NCBI GenBank assembly: GCA_021904315.1 | Contig: CM038917.1 | Coordinates: forward strand, 10,586,041 to 10,650,040 | Length of the DNA stretch: 64,000 nucleotides | Reading direction: 5' to 3' | From: Sphagnum magellanicum | Taxonomy: Eukaryota > Streptophyta > Sphagnopsida > Sphagnales > Sphagnaceae | In this document: positions 49,231 through 60,314 of the stretch, one piece after another | Position numbering within the stretch: the first letter of the stretch is position 1 | How the letters are laid out: each line of letters opens with the position of its first letter | The notes under the pieces: generated by a model | What the model was told of the DNA's origin: nothing | Database searches by the model: none | What the model saw: only the letters and a program-made list of their open reading frames with translations | Translations under genes and position numbers: made by a program

Positions 49231-51000
49231 AATTTAATTTTTTAGTTCATTTGATTTATGTCAAACTTGAATGATGTTGAGCGCCGTAGTACTTGACTGG
49301 AGGACCCAAGCTTTTTCTCCTCAACTATATAATTATACTGCACTGAAAGTCATGTCTGTCGGAGAAGAGATTGAAGATTAGCTCAAGATTTCAATAACAG
49401 AAGTTTCACTCTTTGTTTGCAGGACACGCCTCAGGGGAGTGATGCAAGAGAAGCGACTTGCATTCATCTTCTGAGCAGTGGTTTTTTTCAGGAGATTTGT
49501 TGGTCGCCAAACTGGCTACCATTGGTAGGAAGATGTAGAAAAAGTGACCATCATCCCTCAGAAGATTTACCCAAGTGTGGTTTTCAACCAGAAATAAAGT
49601 ATTAATCTTTAATTATCCTTTTACATTTTTGGCTACATAATGAAAACTAAATGTTCGAATTTGGAGATTACTATTATTATTTTCCACACTTCTGCAGAGT
49701 GAAAACCTTCAAAATCGCTTGTTCTTAGCTTTCAATTTCGCCAGTAAGAAAAACGCTGCTTCTGAGGTGCTGCTGGTGGAACGTAATACCAAGTCGGAGA
49801 AAGGATACGCGCGCCCTGGTAGAGAAATTGTACAACCCACTATTCTTCCCTAAACCCACACACTTGTAGTGCAGCAGTAATCATGCTTGTCAGATCATAA
49901 ACGAAGTGGGCAATTTGACGGTAAACTCCTGCACACAGCTGAGCTCTAATGCTCTGTGCGAGCTCCTGTTATGTGTCTCTTTAATCATACTTTTGTATTT
50001 TTGGGTTCACAATGAAACAAAATATACAAATATGGGAATTATTATTATTATTATTTTCCTCATTTCTGCCCACTGAAAACCTTCAAAATCACGTATTCTT
50101 AATTTTGTATTTCGTCAATAAAGAAAAACGCTACTTTTAAGGTGCTGCTGGCGGAACTTTGTGGAACTTAATACCAAGTCAGAGAAAGGGTACGCGCACC
50201 CTGATACAGAAATTGTACAACCCGCTATTTTTCCTTACGACCACAGAAATGTAGTGCAGTAATAATCACACTTGTCAGATCATAAAGGATCTGGTTCAAT
50301 TTAGCGGTAAACTTCTGTAGACAGCTGAGCTCTCGTGTTCTGTGCAAACTCCTGTTGTGTGCCCGAAACGCTCAGGGCTACTCTAGTACACGGGAACCTA
50401 CTTGCATCCATTCCGCAGGAGCCTGCTGCCAGCAATTATGCAAAGCTGATGAGTACTAGCTAGGCAACATTCAAAGGTTCATTCATTCCTACCGATTTGT
50501 TGTGAATGGAAGAAAGTGGATCCTGAATGCGAATTCAAGTTAAAGGGCTGTAATTTTGTTTTCAATAATTTTTGTGAATGTGTTAAATCATATTGTGAGA
50601 ATGGAAATGAATGTGAGGGTTTCAACTTCTACCACTTATTTTCTTTCGTAACTTGCAATTTTCAACATTTTCAAACAAGTTTCCAGTTGTATGTCGTAAT
50701 TTTATTTGCAATTTTTTTTTTAAAATTCTTAATTAGAAAAATACATTCTTTCACTTTAAACACAATCACAGATATAGAACACATATTGAAATTTGGGATG
50801 GGGACATAATTCTCCTCTTAGGGCATTACAGGTGGTTTAAAGGGACTAACATTCCAAATTTCCTAGTAGGAATGGAATTTATTTTTTCTACTGTAAATTC
50901 GATTTTTTTATTATTTAAAAACATTCACCTGTTTTTCAATATCACAAAATTGGGAAACAAAATAAAATAAAATAAGCAAATCCCTGCTTATGACTGTCTA
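49231..51000. repeat. Block C copy 2, left part
   Basis: 49370-51000 matches 44166-46460 with rearrangement. A sub-module starting near AGAAAGG(A/G)TACGC and containing AATTGTACAACCC occurs three times (44585-44850, 49795-49975, 50180-50430). It ends at the retroelement's target site. No gene. Confidence 0.7.
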
Positions 51001-51004
51001 TGTG
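51001..51004. repeat. Target-site duplication, left
   Basis: TGTG here against TGCG at 60491-60494. The difference is a CpG-to-TpG change. The undisrupted sister site at about 46460 reads CTATGCAGG. Confidence 0.7.
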
Positions 51005-51288
51005 TGTCATGCCCGTACATGGCCTCATACATGATGGCCAGTTACGGGCATGCCCATGTGTGTTTTAGGGTTGATGTACAGTCTTAGGCGACTATACGCT
51101 ATTAGATACTTAAGGTTTGTTGACGATGATATAAAAGGTCCAAACCTTCCTTTCTCCTTTAGTTTTTCTAGAATTCCTTTGTTAGGAGTTTCCTCCATCA
51201 TAAGCTAGGATTTTCTAGATGTTCACGACGACCATTGCAAGGCCACCATTTACATACACTTCATTTCTTTCTTACTTTGCATCTCAAT
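51005..51288 (+). repeat. Terminal repeat A1
   Basis: 284 bases, TGTCATGCCCG to CATCTCAAT, the same length as A2 at 60031-60314. It directly abuts the target site on the left. On the right it passes into leader sequence not present after A2. Confidence 0.95.
51130..51136 (+). promoter_or_regulatory. TATA box of the retroelement
   Basis: TATAAAAGG inside A1, conserved in A2 at 60156-60162. It would start transcription about 30 bases downstream. Confidence 0.6.
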
Positions 51289-52395
51289 TCTAGAAAAACT
51301 ACATTTTCTGTGCTTCATGTTGAAAGCCACAAATTTCTTTTGCTTGTAAGTTCTTAAGTTTTTTTTAAGTTATCGTTGCTACTTATAGTGTTACTGGTGC
51401 TATTAATGATGTTGCTACCGGAGGGTGCTAGTGTGCTGTTGCTACCGAAGGATGCTAATGTGCTGTTGCTACTGGAAGGTGCTAGTGTTGCTGCTGTCGC
51501 TAAAGGGAGTTGACGTTGAAAAAGGGAGTTAACAGGAAAGAGCTTGCCAACCAACAAAGCCGGAAAATAGGTTTCGAAGCCTGTCTCTTTTCTCTTTCTC
51601 TTGCTCTCGTTCTCTCTTTGAAACTGTCGAGTAAAAACAAAAAAACCAAAACAAAAATTTCAGTGGCCGCCGCCTGCCATCGCTGCAAAGCAGCGTAGCG
51701 CCGCCTGCCAGCCCTGCTCCCTGCCGTTATCATGAGCTCTAGTGTCGTTCGCCATCCTTGCTTAGTGCACTACCATCTGCCGTTATCGCGAACTACAGCA
51801 CCACAACACTACAACGTCGCAGCTTCGCGCGTCGTAGCTTCGTGAGCTGCAACGTCGCAACGTTATTATAGCAACAGCAACGCCATGGCATCATAGCGCT
51901 GCAGCAACAACAGTGTTGCGAGCTATAGCACCATTGCTATCGCAACATTGCAAGTGACAACGTTGCCATCGCTGCGACCTTGGTTCGTTCAACGTCTGTC
52001 CGATTTTTATCGGACGATTCGTTGAACTTCCGTCCGTTGGACTTTCGTCCACGGACTTCTGTCCAAACAACATCTGTCCACGGACTTCCGTCCGTTGGAT
52101 GAACAACTTTCGTCCACGGACTTCCGTTTGTTGACGAACGACTTTCGTCGAACTTTCGTCCATGGATTTCCATCCGTCGGTCCTACATCCTGCGCCCTGC
52201 GCCCTGCGCCCTACGTCCTGCGCACTGATGTCCTACATCCTGCTGCCCTGCACCCTATTGTCCTACGCCCTGCGTCCTATTTTTGTCGTCCTGCCTTTAG
52301 AGCAACGCACTGTATTCTTCGAACTATATGTTGGGTTAGAATTTTGTAGTTAATGTTACATACTATCACAAAATTTCGAGGTATGGGACAACAAC
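51289..52395 (+). other. Retroelement leader with tandem repeats
   Basis: Contains three 27-bp units (51411-51437, 51438-51464, 51465-51491; GTTGCTACYGRAGG type). After about 51990 it has long runs of CGTCC/CGGACTT words and then CCTGCGCCCTGCGCC words, much richer in C and G than the flanks. No primer-binding site complementary to a usual plant tRNA end was recognised directly after A1. No ORF is supported. Confidence 0.7.
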
Positions 52396-53718
52396 ATGTC
52401 CTCAGATGACAAGAGCATCATTGCTCAACCAGAGCCCAGGTATCAGCTACAAAGTAACACACAATCTTTTGAGCCGATTTCTTTAAGCTCACGAACTTCA
52501 CAACGATACCATCAAGTGTCTACAGCACCATCGTCATCTAATACAACTCCTACCAAGGATTCAGGCTCAGGTTACACTACATCAACGGTACATCAGAGTC
52601 CATTTGTAGGGGTTCATTAGTGGGGTACGTGTGTTACCGCACCTACTTTCATACCATCACCGTATATTTCGTTGCAAACTGTGACTTCAACACCTATATA
52701 CACCATGGAGGTCAGTAGTTCTTTTGGGAGAATTGAGAAATTCAGCGGAAGGCCAGGTACTATTTCTTTGAGGGAGTTCAAGGCAACTTTTTCAACTGTG
52801 ATTTATGAATTGGAGCTCAAGTATGGCACTAATTACACCGAGGCTTTTGCATTCAAACAATTGGCTCGTTATGTGCACTATGAAGCATTGGATGTCTATG
52901 AGCAACATTCTGCAAGGATTTTGGATGTCACCCAGATTCCCAATCCAGCTTACGCCATAGCCATTGCCACTGCCTCTCAAGCTGCATTGCAAGTTGCAAT
53001 TGCACATCACGGAACTGTGCTGAATAATCCAGACCCGGTACCTACCTCAGTAAACCTTTCTCCTCAACAACTCATTGTTGTTACTGCAAACATTCCTCCC
53101 ACCATTGATGCGCTAGCTTTTGCTGATCCAGTGGGGGAATTCTTTCGAATTCTTGAGCTAGAATTTCCAGTCAAAAGTTCTGAAAAAATTCTGCAGCTCG
53201 CCACCTTCTCTCAGCAAAAGGATGAAACCCTCAAGATGCTCTACAGGAGGCTTCTCAAACTCAAAGAGGATACTCAGAGCATCACTGACTTGGAAGCTGC
53301 TCACCGATATCTTCGTTCGTTGGAAGGTACTCCAACACTCCACGCACAGGTTTTGCAACGGGTCTTTGCAGAATTTGGAGACTCGTACAGTTTGTTAGAT
53401 GTGTACAACATTTCTGAAAAGTTGGAACTAGCTCATGCACACTATGAGGCCAATACTATGAGGCCTCCATCACGTTCAAGGCCTCAACCTGCACCAGCTG
53501 CGCCAACTAGATCGTCACATTCTTTTTCAAGGACTAAAGCGGTGCACTCAGCTACACCCATCCTACCTTCTTGCAACTACTATGGCAATCCTGCCCACAA
53601 AGCTAGTGAATGCAACATTCCTTCCGAGGATCTCTTTTGTGATTATTGTGGGAAAGAAGGACATCAAGAATCTGTCTGTTTTGCCAAGTTCCCAGAGCGA
53701 AAGCAACTCCGATTATAA
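52396..53718 (+). pseudogene. gag (capsid/nucleocapsid) of the retroelement
   Basis: Frame from ATG 52396 (MSSDDKSIIAQPEPR) to TAA 53716, interrupted by TAG at 52618-52620. The capsid-like helical core (52700-53460) resembles Ty3/gypsy gag (RIEKFSGRPGTISLREFK, then AFKQLARYVHYEALDVYEQH). Two zinc knuckles close the region: one intact CCHC (CDYCGKEGHQESVC) and one with its second Cys replaced by Tyr (CNYYGNPAHKASEC). The terminal TAA is probably an internal mutation, since the same frame continues beyond it. Gag would assemble the particle and bind RNA. Confidence 0.85.
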
Positions 53719-54897
53719 CAACAAAATCTACTAGCATCTTCCACTGTACCTAAACCAAAAGCCAAGGCACCTCAGCCTTCCGCTCAAACTTTGCCCACCA
53801 AAGGTAATTCCAACAAGAATGTTAAGAAGAAGGATCACAATGCTAACAAGAGGGAGGTGCTTCAAACCCATGCAATTCAAGTTCAAACTTTACAAAATGA
53901 ACTTCAATCACTGAGGGCTCAACTTGCTAATCTAAAAAGCAAGTCCTCCCAACCAGCTAATCATGCCCAACCTGTACAAGGTTCAGGATCACGAGAGGGA
54001 CCTCCTAGGTCATTCTACGGCCTTCCACACGATGCCATGGTTGGGGAGTACGTTCTTTCCACTCCACACAATTCTAGTCTCACACCAGAATTGGCTACTT
54101 CTTTTTGCCCTTCCTATGTTGCGGCACAAGAAGCTAGTGTGGCACCCAGAATTTCTACCACTAGGCAAGTAATTCAGACTGATGGACTCGTATCTGGTTC
54201 AAGTCCTATTACCAGGGCTAGAGGAGCTCGAGCAGTCATGCCACAATCTTTTCGTCCTCTCAACATGGAAAAAGAACGCACCTTGTTGGCGAAGGGGGAG
54301 GAGACTACTACACCACAAGCTGTTAGGGCATCAAATTTTCGTGTCCCAGGAGTACATGTACATCAGGAAAACACACAATTTTCCACTGATCAGCTTATGC
54401 AATGCTAACTTCAAATGCATGAAGTGGTGCAAAAGCTTGTGAGTACACCATTATTTAATTTTCAAGATTTGAAGCTAAGCACCAAGGACATAATTGCAAT
54501 CTTAAAGGATACCTTTAACATTACATCAAGTCCTCTACCAATCCCTAATCCACATGCTACAGAGGTCCCATCCAACACCTTGGAGAGACAATCGATTGGC
54601 TCACATGTTGCAGATGGCGTTCGTAATTTGGTCACTAGTCCTAGCATGGCTAAACTAGTAGGCTTTCCTACCTCTGATTCTACATTCACATATCAGAAGG
54701 GAGTTCAGAACACCTCACTTGTGGATTTGTTACTTAGCAAAGGTGTTGTGGATAGCCATTCTCTCCATAACGTCTCTCACTCATTTCCAAAGGTGGTGCC
54801 TAATGAGAGAACTTCCATCCCCACCGGAGTTACCATTGTCGACAATAATGGGTCAGCAATCCAAATGGGAGGACATACACCTAGAGTAATACTTTTT
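53719..54897 (+). pseudogene. gag-pol linker with coiled coil
   Basis: Same frame as gag, carried on past TAA 53716 and broken again by TAA 54406. 53850-53950 encodes a heptad-rich segment (VQTLQNELQSLRAQLANLKS), a likely coiled coil. The rest is Ser/Pro/Thr-rich with no known domain. Confidence 0.6.
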
Positions 54898-55500
54898 GAC
54901 ACACAGGTGCCCAACCAGTGATTCTTGGAGTTAAATTCGCTAAGAAGATGGGCATGCTTGACTCCAAACTACGAAAATCTATGTGGCAAATTCGCATCGC
55001 TAGTGGGAGCGTAGAAGAGGTACTTGGGGAAAGTTCGGATTTGATTACACTTAAGTTCAATGAAGGTACAGATCAGGAGCTTTGCTTACAGGTCAGATGT
55101 TTAGTCACCAATGCCACAAGTTATGATGTGCTCATTGGGCAAGAGGCCCTGTTTCCACCAGGTTTCACAATTGACAACTGGTTTGAACATGCATATTACC
55201 TAGTGGATTGGGAGACTGATGGCCACCACCTGGGATACATACCCCTTGATTTACATGGGAACCATAGTCCTATGGCTCACCATTGTATGCTCAAGGAAGC
55301 ACGCACCATTTCCTACATCCAACAAGCTAGCCACGAATGGATAGAGGGAGATGAGGAAGAGATAGCTTATGCTCAAGCTACTGAAAGCTTGAAGGAGGTT
55401 CCTACTGACATTCAACATGGACCAGAGGTTTTACAAAGGTTCAAAGTAGCTCACAAGCCTTTGGTCAAAGCTTTGTCTAGTTTTGAGAGCATGGAAAGCC
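54880..55500 (+). pseudogene. Retroelement aspartic protease
   Basis: VILFDT, then a frame change, then the rest of the active-site loop and AKKMGM. The catalytic DTG triplet is split by two extra bases (CA, 54904-54905) inside an ACACACA run. Downstream are the flap-like IASGSVEEVLGESSDL and DVLIGQEALF, the usual second hallmark of gypsy proteases. It would cut the polyprotein; the frameshift makes it non-functional unless frameshifting occurs. Confidence 0.85.
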
Positions 55501-56540
55501 ATGGCGAACTGATTAAGCCATTACTTCGTCAACTAATCACCTGGACACCACCTAAGGAAGGGATTACATTACTAGAGCTCTTTGGTGGTATTGGTACAAG
55601 TCTCGAAGCCCTACTACAGTCAGTGATGGTGGTTCGGAGGTATTTCTACATAGACATTGATCCTATTGCAAGGCAAGTGGCGGCATCAAGAATGAAAGAG
55701 TTCACAACAAGATTTTCGCAACAATTTGCAACCACCGCATGGAAGGCTAGTTTCACATTTTTGCCCTCTGACATATAACTAATTTAGAAGAAGCATATGG
55801 AATTATTTGGCCCTGCTAACCTCATCATTTCAGGTTGGGAGTGTCAAGGATTTTCAGCGGCTGGATTTGGAGAAGGCTTGAATGACACAAGATCTGGTCT
55901 TTTCACGAACATGGTACGATTAATCACTTGGGCTCAATCCATTTCTCCTATACTTGGTTATGTAATTGAGAACACTCCTTCTCAGCTTGATCAAAGGGAG
56001 AAAGTCCAGGAGCATTACACACTGGTCAAGCATTACCTTGGAGAACCGCTCTTACTAGATGCGGCACAATGTGGTTCCTATGCGCATTGGCTGCGCAATT
56101 GGTGGACCAACTTGGCACCATTCTCAGTTCTGTAGCTAATTCTGAAATACACTATCAGAGACCCGTACCTGCAGGTTTTTCACATACTGGATGATCAAAG
56201 TTCTTGCCAACTAGTTACAAAGCAAGAAAAACCTCCTTGGTTTCCTGCGAACACAATAGGAAAACCAAGAGGTGCTTGGCCCACCTTTGTCTCCTTCCCA
56301 GGAGCACACGCCTTTCAAAGAGATGGGCCAGGCCTGGTGTATCGTCATGCTTTAGCCACTTGGGATGAACCAAGCCCAGAAGAAAGAGAAAGGGCTATGG
56401 GGTTCCAAGCTAGCACTACTAGTCACACTAAGGTGATTAGATTGGAGCGTAATGCTCTACTAGGGAGAGGCATGGACCTGAACTCCCTTACATGGTTGTT
56501 GGTAACTTGTGTACTTTTTCAAATGTACATAACACCAACA
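55500..56540 (+). pseudogene. DNMT3-like cytosine-5 DNA methyltransferase domain inside pol
   Basis: About 330 codons in the protease frame, before RT. Motif I (AdoMet): LLELFGGIGTSLEALL at 55569. Acidic D-I-D-P follows. Motif IV: GWECQGFSAAG, catalytic Cys codon 55842-55844; the usual Pro before Cys is Glu. Motif VI: VIENTP, catalytic Glu codon 55968-55970. Motif VIII region: LLLDAAQCGSYAHWLRNWWT, resembling the DNMT3 D-A...S-A-A-H-R-x-R-x-F-W block with one Arg changed to Trp. Motif IX/X: EERERAMGFQ and RNALLGRGMDL, resembling DNMT3's MERVFGFP and LLGRSWSVP. Motifs run in I-to-X order as in DNMT3, not permuted as in plant DRM. Stops at 55776 (TAA), 55785 (TAG) and 56133 (TAG) break it. It would methylate C5 of cytosine, perhaps the element's own cDNA. 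The domain is absent from ordinary plant gypsy elements. Confidence 0.92.
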
Positions 56541-58260
56541 CTAATTCAATCAACTTGCAATTCTAGCGATGCAACCACATGGCACCGCGACCAAGTACAC
56601 TTGCTTATCTTCAACACTCTACATTTCACTCTCAGTGTTGGGGGGGAGGAAGTACCATGTAATTTGACTCAAGTTGTGTCTAATACACCTGGAGGTGCAT
56701 CAGCTTCTGGAGAAACAATCGTAACCTTCTACGAATCTACGCAGTTGGATAGTGGAGAACCCAATACACCAGGTTCTTCAAACACACTTTCCAACTCCAT
56801 TCCAAGTGTTTCCAACTACCCTTTCATTATGGGGAACCAGCTCACCAAGAGGAAAGAGACCAAGTCACAAACTTGCTAATTAAGTATGAGAATGTGTTTG
56901 CATTCTCAATGAAAGACTTAGGTAGGTGTAAGACCATGTAGTTCTCTATAGACCTTACAAATGAGACACTCGTCTATCGAAGGAGGCATAGGTTGAGCAA
57001 ACATGAATGGGAACTGGTAGATGAAAGATGCAAAGAGCTCCATGAGGCCGGTCTCATTCAACCATCAAGTTCTGATTTCGCAGCCGCTATAGTAATGCTA
57101 GCAAAGAAAGATTCAGCTGGATTATGGACTTAGAAAAGGATGTGCGGGGATTATAGGCCTTTGAACCTAGTTACACCGTAGGATAGGTACCCCATGCCCA
57201 TCCCTGAAGAATTGTTTGATAGCATTGGAGATTCAAACATCTTCACAATTGTGGATTTGAGGCAAGGTTTCAACTAGATTGTGCTCGCTGAGAAGGATCG
57301 CAAGAAAACAACATTCCATGGAAGCAACAAGTTATGGGAATGGCTTGTGATGCCTTTTGGATTGAAGAATGCACTTGTCTTCTTTCAAGAGTCATGGACC
57401 AGGTTTTCGAAAGGGTAGATTTCCTGAAGTGCTACATAAATGACGTCCTAGTGCATAGCAAGGGACTCCTACAGCATTTGGCTCATCTTGAGGAGTTATT
57501 CAAGAGGCTCCACAAAGTCAATATGAAGATCCATCCTAAAAAATGTGAGTTTGCTGTCACCTTAGTAATCTACCTTGGACATAGAATTTTGCCAAATGGT
57601 ATTATGGCTCATTGGGCCAAAGTAATAGCCATTTTGGAGATGCCCAATCCTACTGATGTTCATACGTTGAGGAGCTTCATCGGACTATGTAATTACTACA
57701 GAATTTATGTCCAAGATTTTAATACTATTGCTCATCCTCTTTATGCATTGTTAAAGAAGGGTGTTGTTTGGACATGGAGTGATGAAGCTCAGGAAGCTTT
57801 CAACACACTCAAGGAAAAGCTTTCAGAGTTCCCCATTCTGAGAAGACCTGATTTCAACAAGGTTTTCATTCTACACACTAACTGGAGTGCTCTTGGTATT
57901 GGAGCTATTCTTGGCCAACTTGGTGAGGAAGGCAAGGAATATATTATCGCCTATGCATCTCGAAGCAACAACAAGGCTGAGAGCAACTACTCTTCATACG
58001 AGGGGGAGTGCCTTGCAACAGTATGGGCCGTCATACATTTCAGACCCTATCTTTATGGCACCAATTTCAGTTTGTATACCGACCACCAGCCTATCAAGTG
58101 GTTGATGACCAATGATAAGCTTACTGGTAAGTTAGCTAGTTGGGCGCTTATACTTCAAGAGTATGAGTTCAAGGTTATTCACCGACCTGGTATTACACAT
58201 CAGAATGTGGATACCATGTCACGAAGACCCCTCACTACCTCTGAAGATTTTTCAGAAGCC
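56541..58260 (+). pseudogene. Reverse transcriptase and RNase H
   Basis: The RT starts in another frame around 56830 (LLIKYENVFAFSMKDLG), with HEAGLIQPSSSDFAA, RMCGDYRPLN, FTIVDLRQGF (motif A Asp kept) and WLVMPFGLKNA. It then shifts frame near 57370 to VMDQVFERVDFLKCY. The motif C box reads YIND instead of YIDD (Asn codon 57439-57441). Stops: TAG at 56939, 57131, 57179 and 57275. RNase H (57780-58230) has LHTNWSALGIGAIL, where the first catalytic Asp is Asn (57880-57882), then SYEGECLATVWAV and YTDHQPIKWL. Both Asp-to-Asn changes are G-to-A. This copy could not reverse-transcribe. Confidence 0.9.
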
Positions 58261-59268
58261 AGGCAAAATTTTGACCAGATTCTAGCAATACCTATATCTG
58301 AGGCATCTAGTTATCTTGCACTACTGCAATGCAACTTGGTTGAGCATCCCATTCTCGATATATGGGAGGACTTGAACACTCTGAGGTTTCTTCAACATGG
58401 GGAATACCCTCCCCAAGTTACGTCAAGTCAGCGAGATTGCATACAACAGCGGTCCAAATGCTATTCATGGAGGGACAATCACCTCGTTCGATGCTTACCA
58501 CAAGGTAATAGAATGGTTCCACCACCACATGAACGGTTTGGTCTTATTCAAAAGGTACACTCGGAGCTTGGACATTTTGGACTTAAGCGTACTTATAGCC
58601 TTCTCGCTCCTCATTACCATTGGAGAGGTATGTATGCTCAAGTCCGAGACATCATTGCTAGGTGTGAACAATGTGATAAAGTGAGAACTTCTTTCTCTTC
58701 TCGACAACACACGCTTTGTCCACTCCCTATTCAGGGCATGTTCTATCGTTGGTCATGTGATTTACTTAGAGAGTTACCACAAACCTTTAGGGGTAATGTT
58801 TACATCATGATTATGATTGAGCATTTTTCAAAGTGGGTTGAGCTTGTTACGCTACCAGACAAGTCATCACATAGCACCAGTCAGGCTTTCTTACAACAGG
58901 TTCTAAGTAGATTTGGGGCTTGTGCTGAGTGCCTTACTGATCAAGGATCAGAATTCAGGGGAGAATTCCAAGACCTACTTGACCATGCTCTCATTGACCA
59001 TCGTCGGACTTCAAGAGATCATCCCCAAGCTGATGGCCTTGCAGAAAGGATGGTTCAAACGTGCAAGAAAGAATTTCGAAAGATTTGCTTCACTAAGAAC
59101 AAAGAGGATTGGGACTTGGCCCTCCCTTACATCGCCATGGGTTACAGGATGTCCAAACACGCCTTTTTATCTCATTTCTCTCCTTACTTTTTACTTTTTG
59201 GGAGACACCCCATTCCACCCTCTTCCATTACTGCTCAAATGGACCAGGTTGTGGACTTGGATTCCTAG
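58261..59268 (+). pseudogene. Integrase zinc-binding domain and DDE core
   Basis: HHCC zinc domain: HSELGH, then CEQC (58555-58680). Catalytic triad intact: Asp 58759-58761 (SCDLL), Asp 58939-58941 (LTDQGSEF), Glu 59044-59046 (DGLAERMVQT), spacing D-59-D-34-E, standard for retroviral-type integrases. No tyrosine-recombinase motif (R...HxxR...Y) was seen anywhere in the element. The frame ends by a small indel at about 59262; the C-terminal domain continues in the next frame. Confidence 0.92.
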
Positions 59269-59804
59269 CCACTTGGGCTAAGGTCATTGCAGAAAGGGTT
59301 GCTCTATTCAGGAGGGTTATGCCCATGGCCATGGAAAACTTGTCCATTGCACAACATCGAGACACCTTACGATATGCACACACATGAGGTGGCAGTTACA
59401 AACCTAAGGTGAGACAATTTAATGTTGGTGATTTTGTGTATCTTCAGCGACAACCCAATGATACTTTAGACACTTCTTCCGGTCGCACTATCTTGAGGAT
59501 TAAGGCGATCAGGCCTTCAGGTGTGTTGAAGCTACAAGGAGCTGACAGACGCACAATTCGGGATCATTCCAAAAATTGTGCGCCCTGCCACTTGCCAAAC
59601 TTGGACCCTACCATCATCACGTCGACTTGGATTCCTCCCCTTGATTATCCATGTCAGGTATGTCAGAGGACAGATGATGCTAATCAGATGCTGCTTTGCG
59701 ATAATTGTAATGGTGGATACCATCTTTTCTGTCTCAAGCCGGTGCTCACTCAAGTTCCTGTCGGCAATTGGTATTGTTCATCATGTTCTCTTACAGCACC
59801 TTGA
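59269..59804 (+). pseudogene. Integrase C-terminal part with PHD finger
   Basis: TWAKVIAERVALF, then TGA at 59385, then RQFNVGDFVYLQRQ, the usual integrase C-terminal SH3-like start. In the position where many gypsy elements have a chromodomain there is a complete C4HC3 PHD finger (59652-59786): CQVC, LLCDNC, YHLFC and WYCSSC. PHD fingers of this kind usually read the histone H3 tail, so it may steer integration. The stop at 59802 (LTAP*) is probably the natural end of pol. Confidence 0.88.
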
Positions 59805-59840
59805 TTCCTACTCAGACCATGCCATGCTTTTCCCAGCTTA

Positions 59841-59852
59841 GGTCTGGGGGGG
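59841..59852 (+). promoter_or_regulatory. Polypurine tract of the retroelement
   Basis: GGTCTGGGGGGG directly before B1, where plus-strand DNA synthesis would be primed. It fixes the reverse-transcription start of the repeat at B1, not at A2. Confidence 0.65.
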
Positions 59853-60028
59853 ATACATGAGAATTTCATCTCAGTCTCACTTGTGCATTGTATATATATG
59901 TGTGCATGCATCTCTTTTTAGTTGATTAGTTTATACATTTGATTGGCTTTAATCTTTTTGTTTAGTAAGATTTACTACATATTTACATCCTTACGACACC
60001 GTACGTCACGACATTACACGTCACGACA
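59853..60028 (+). repeat. Terminal repeat B1
   Basis: 176 bases from ATACATGAG to CACGACA, matching B2 (60315-60490) with few differences. It is followed by GC (60029-60030) and A2, making the near-palindrome CACGACAGCTGTCATG. Confidence 0.93.
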
Positions 60029-60030
60029 GC

Positions 60031-60314
60031 TGTCATGCCCGTACATGGCCTCATACATGATGGCCAGTTACGGGCATGCCCATGTGTGTTTTAGGGTTGA
60101 TGTACGGTCTTAGGCGACTATACGCTATTAGATACTTAGGGTTTGTTGACGATGGTATAAAAGGTCCAAACCTTCCTTTCTCCTTTAGTTTTTCTAGAAT
60201 TCCTTTGTTAGGAGTTTCCTCTATCATAAGCTAGGATTTTCTAAATGTTCACGGCGACCATTGCACGGCCACCGTTTACATACACCTCATTTCTTTCTTG
60301 CTTTGCATCTCAAT
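60031..60314 (+). repeat. Terminal repeat A2
   Basis: 284 bases, copy of A1 (51005-51288); contains TATAAAAGG at 60156. Directly continued by B2. Confidence 0.95.
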
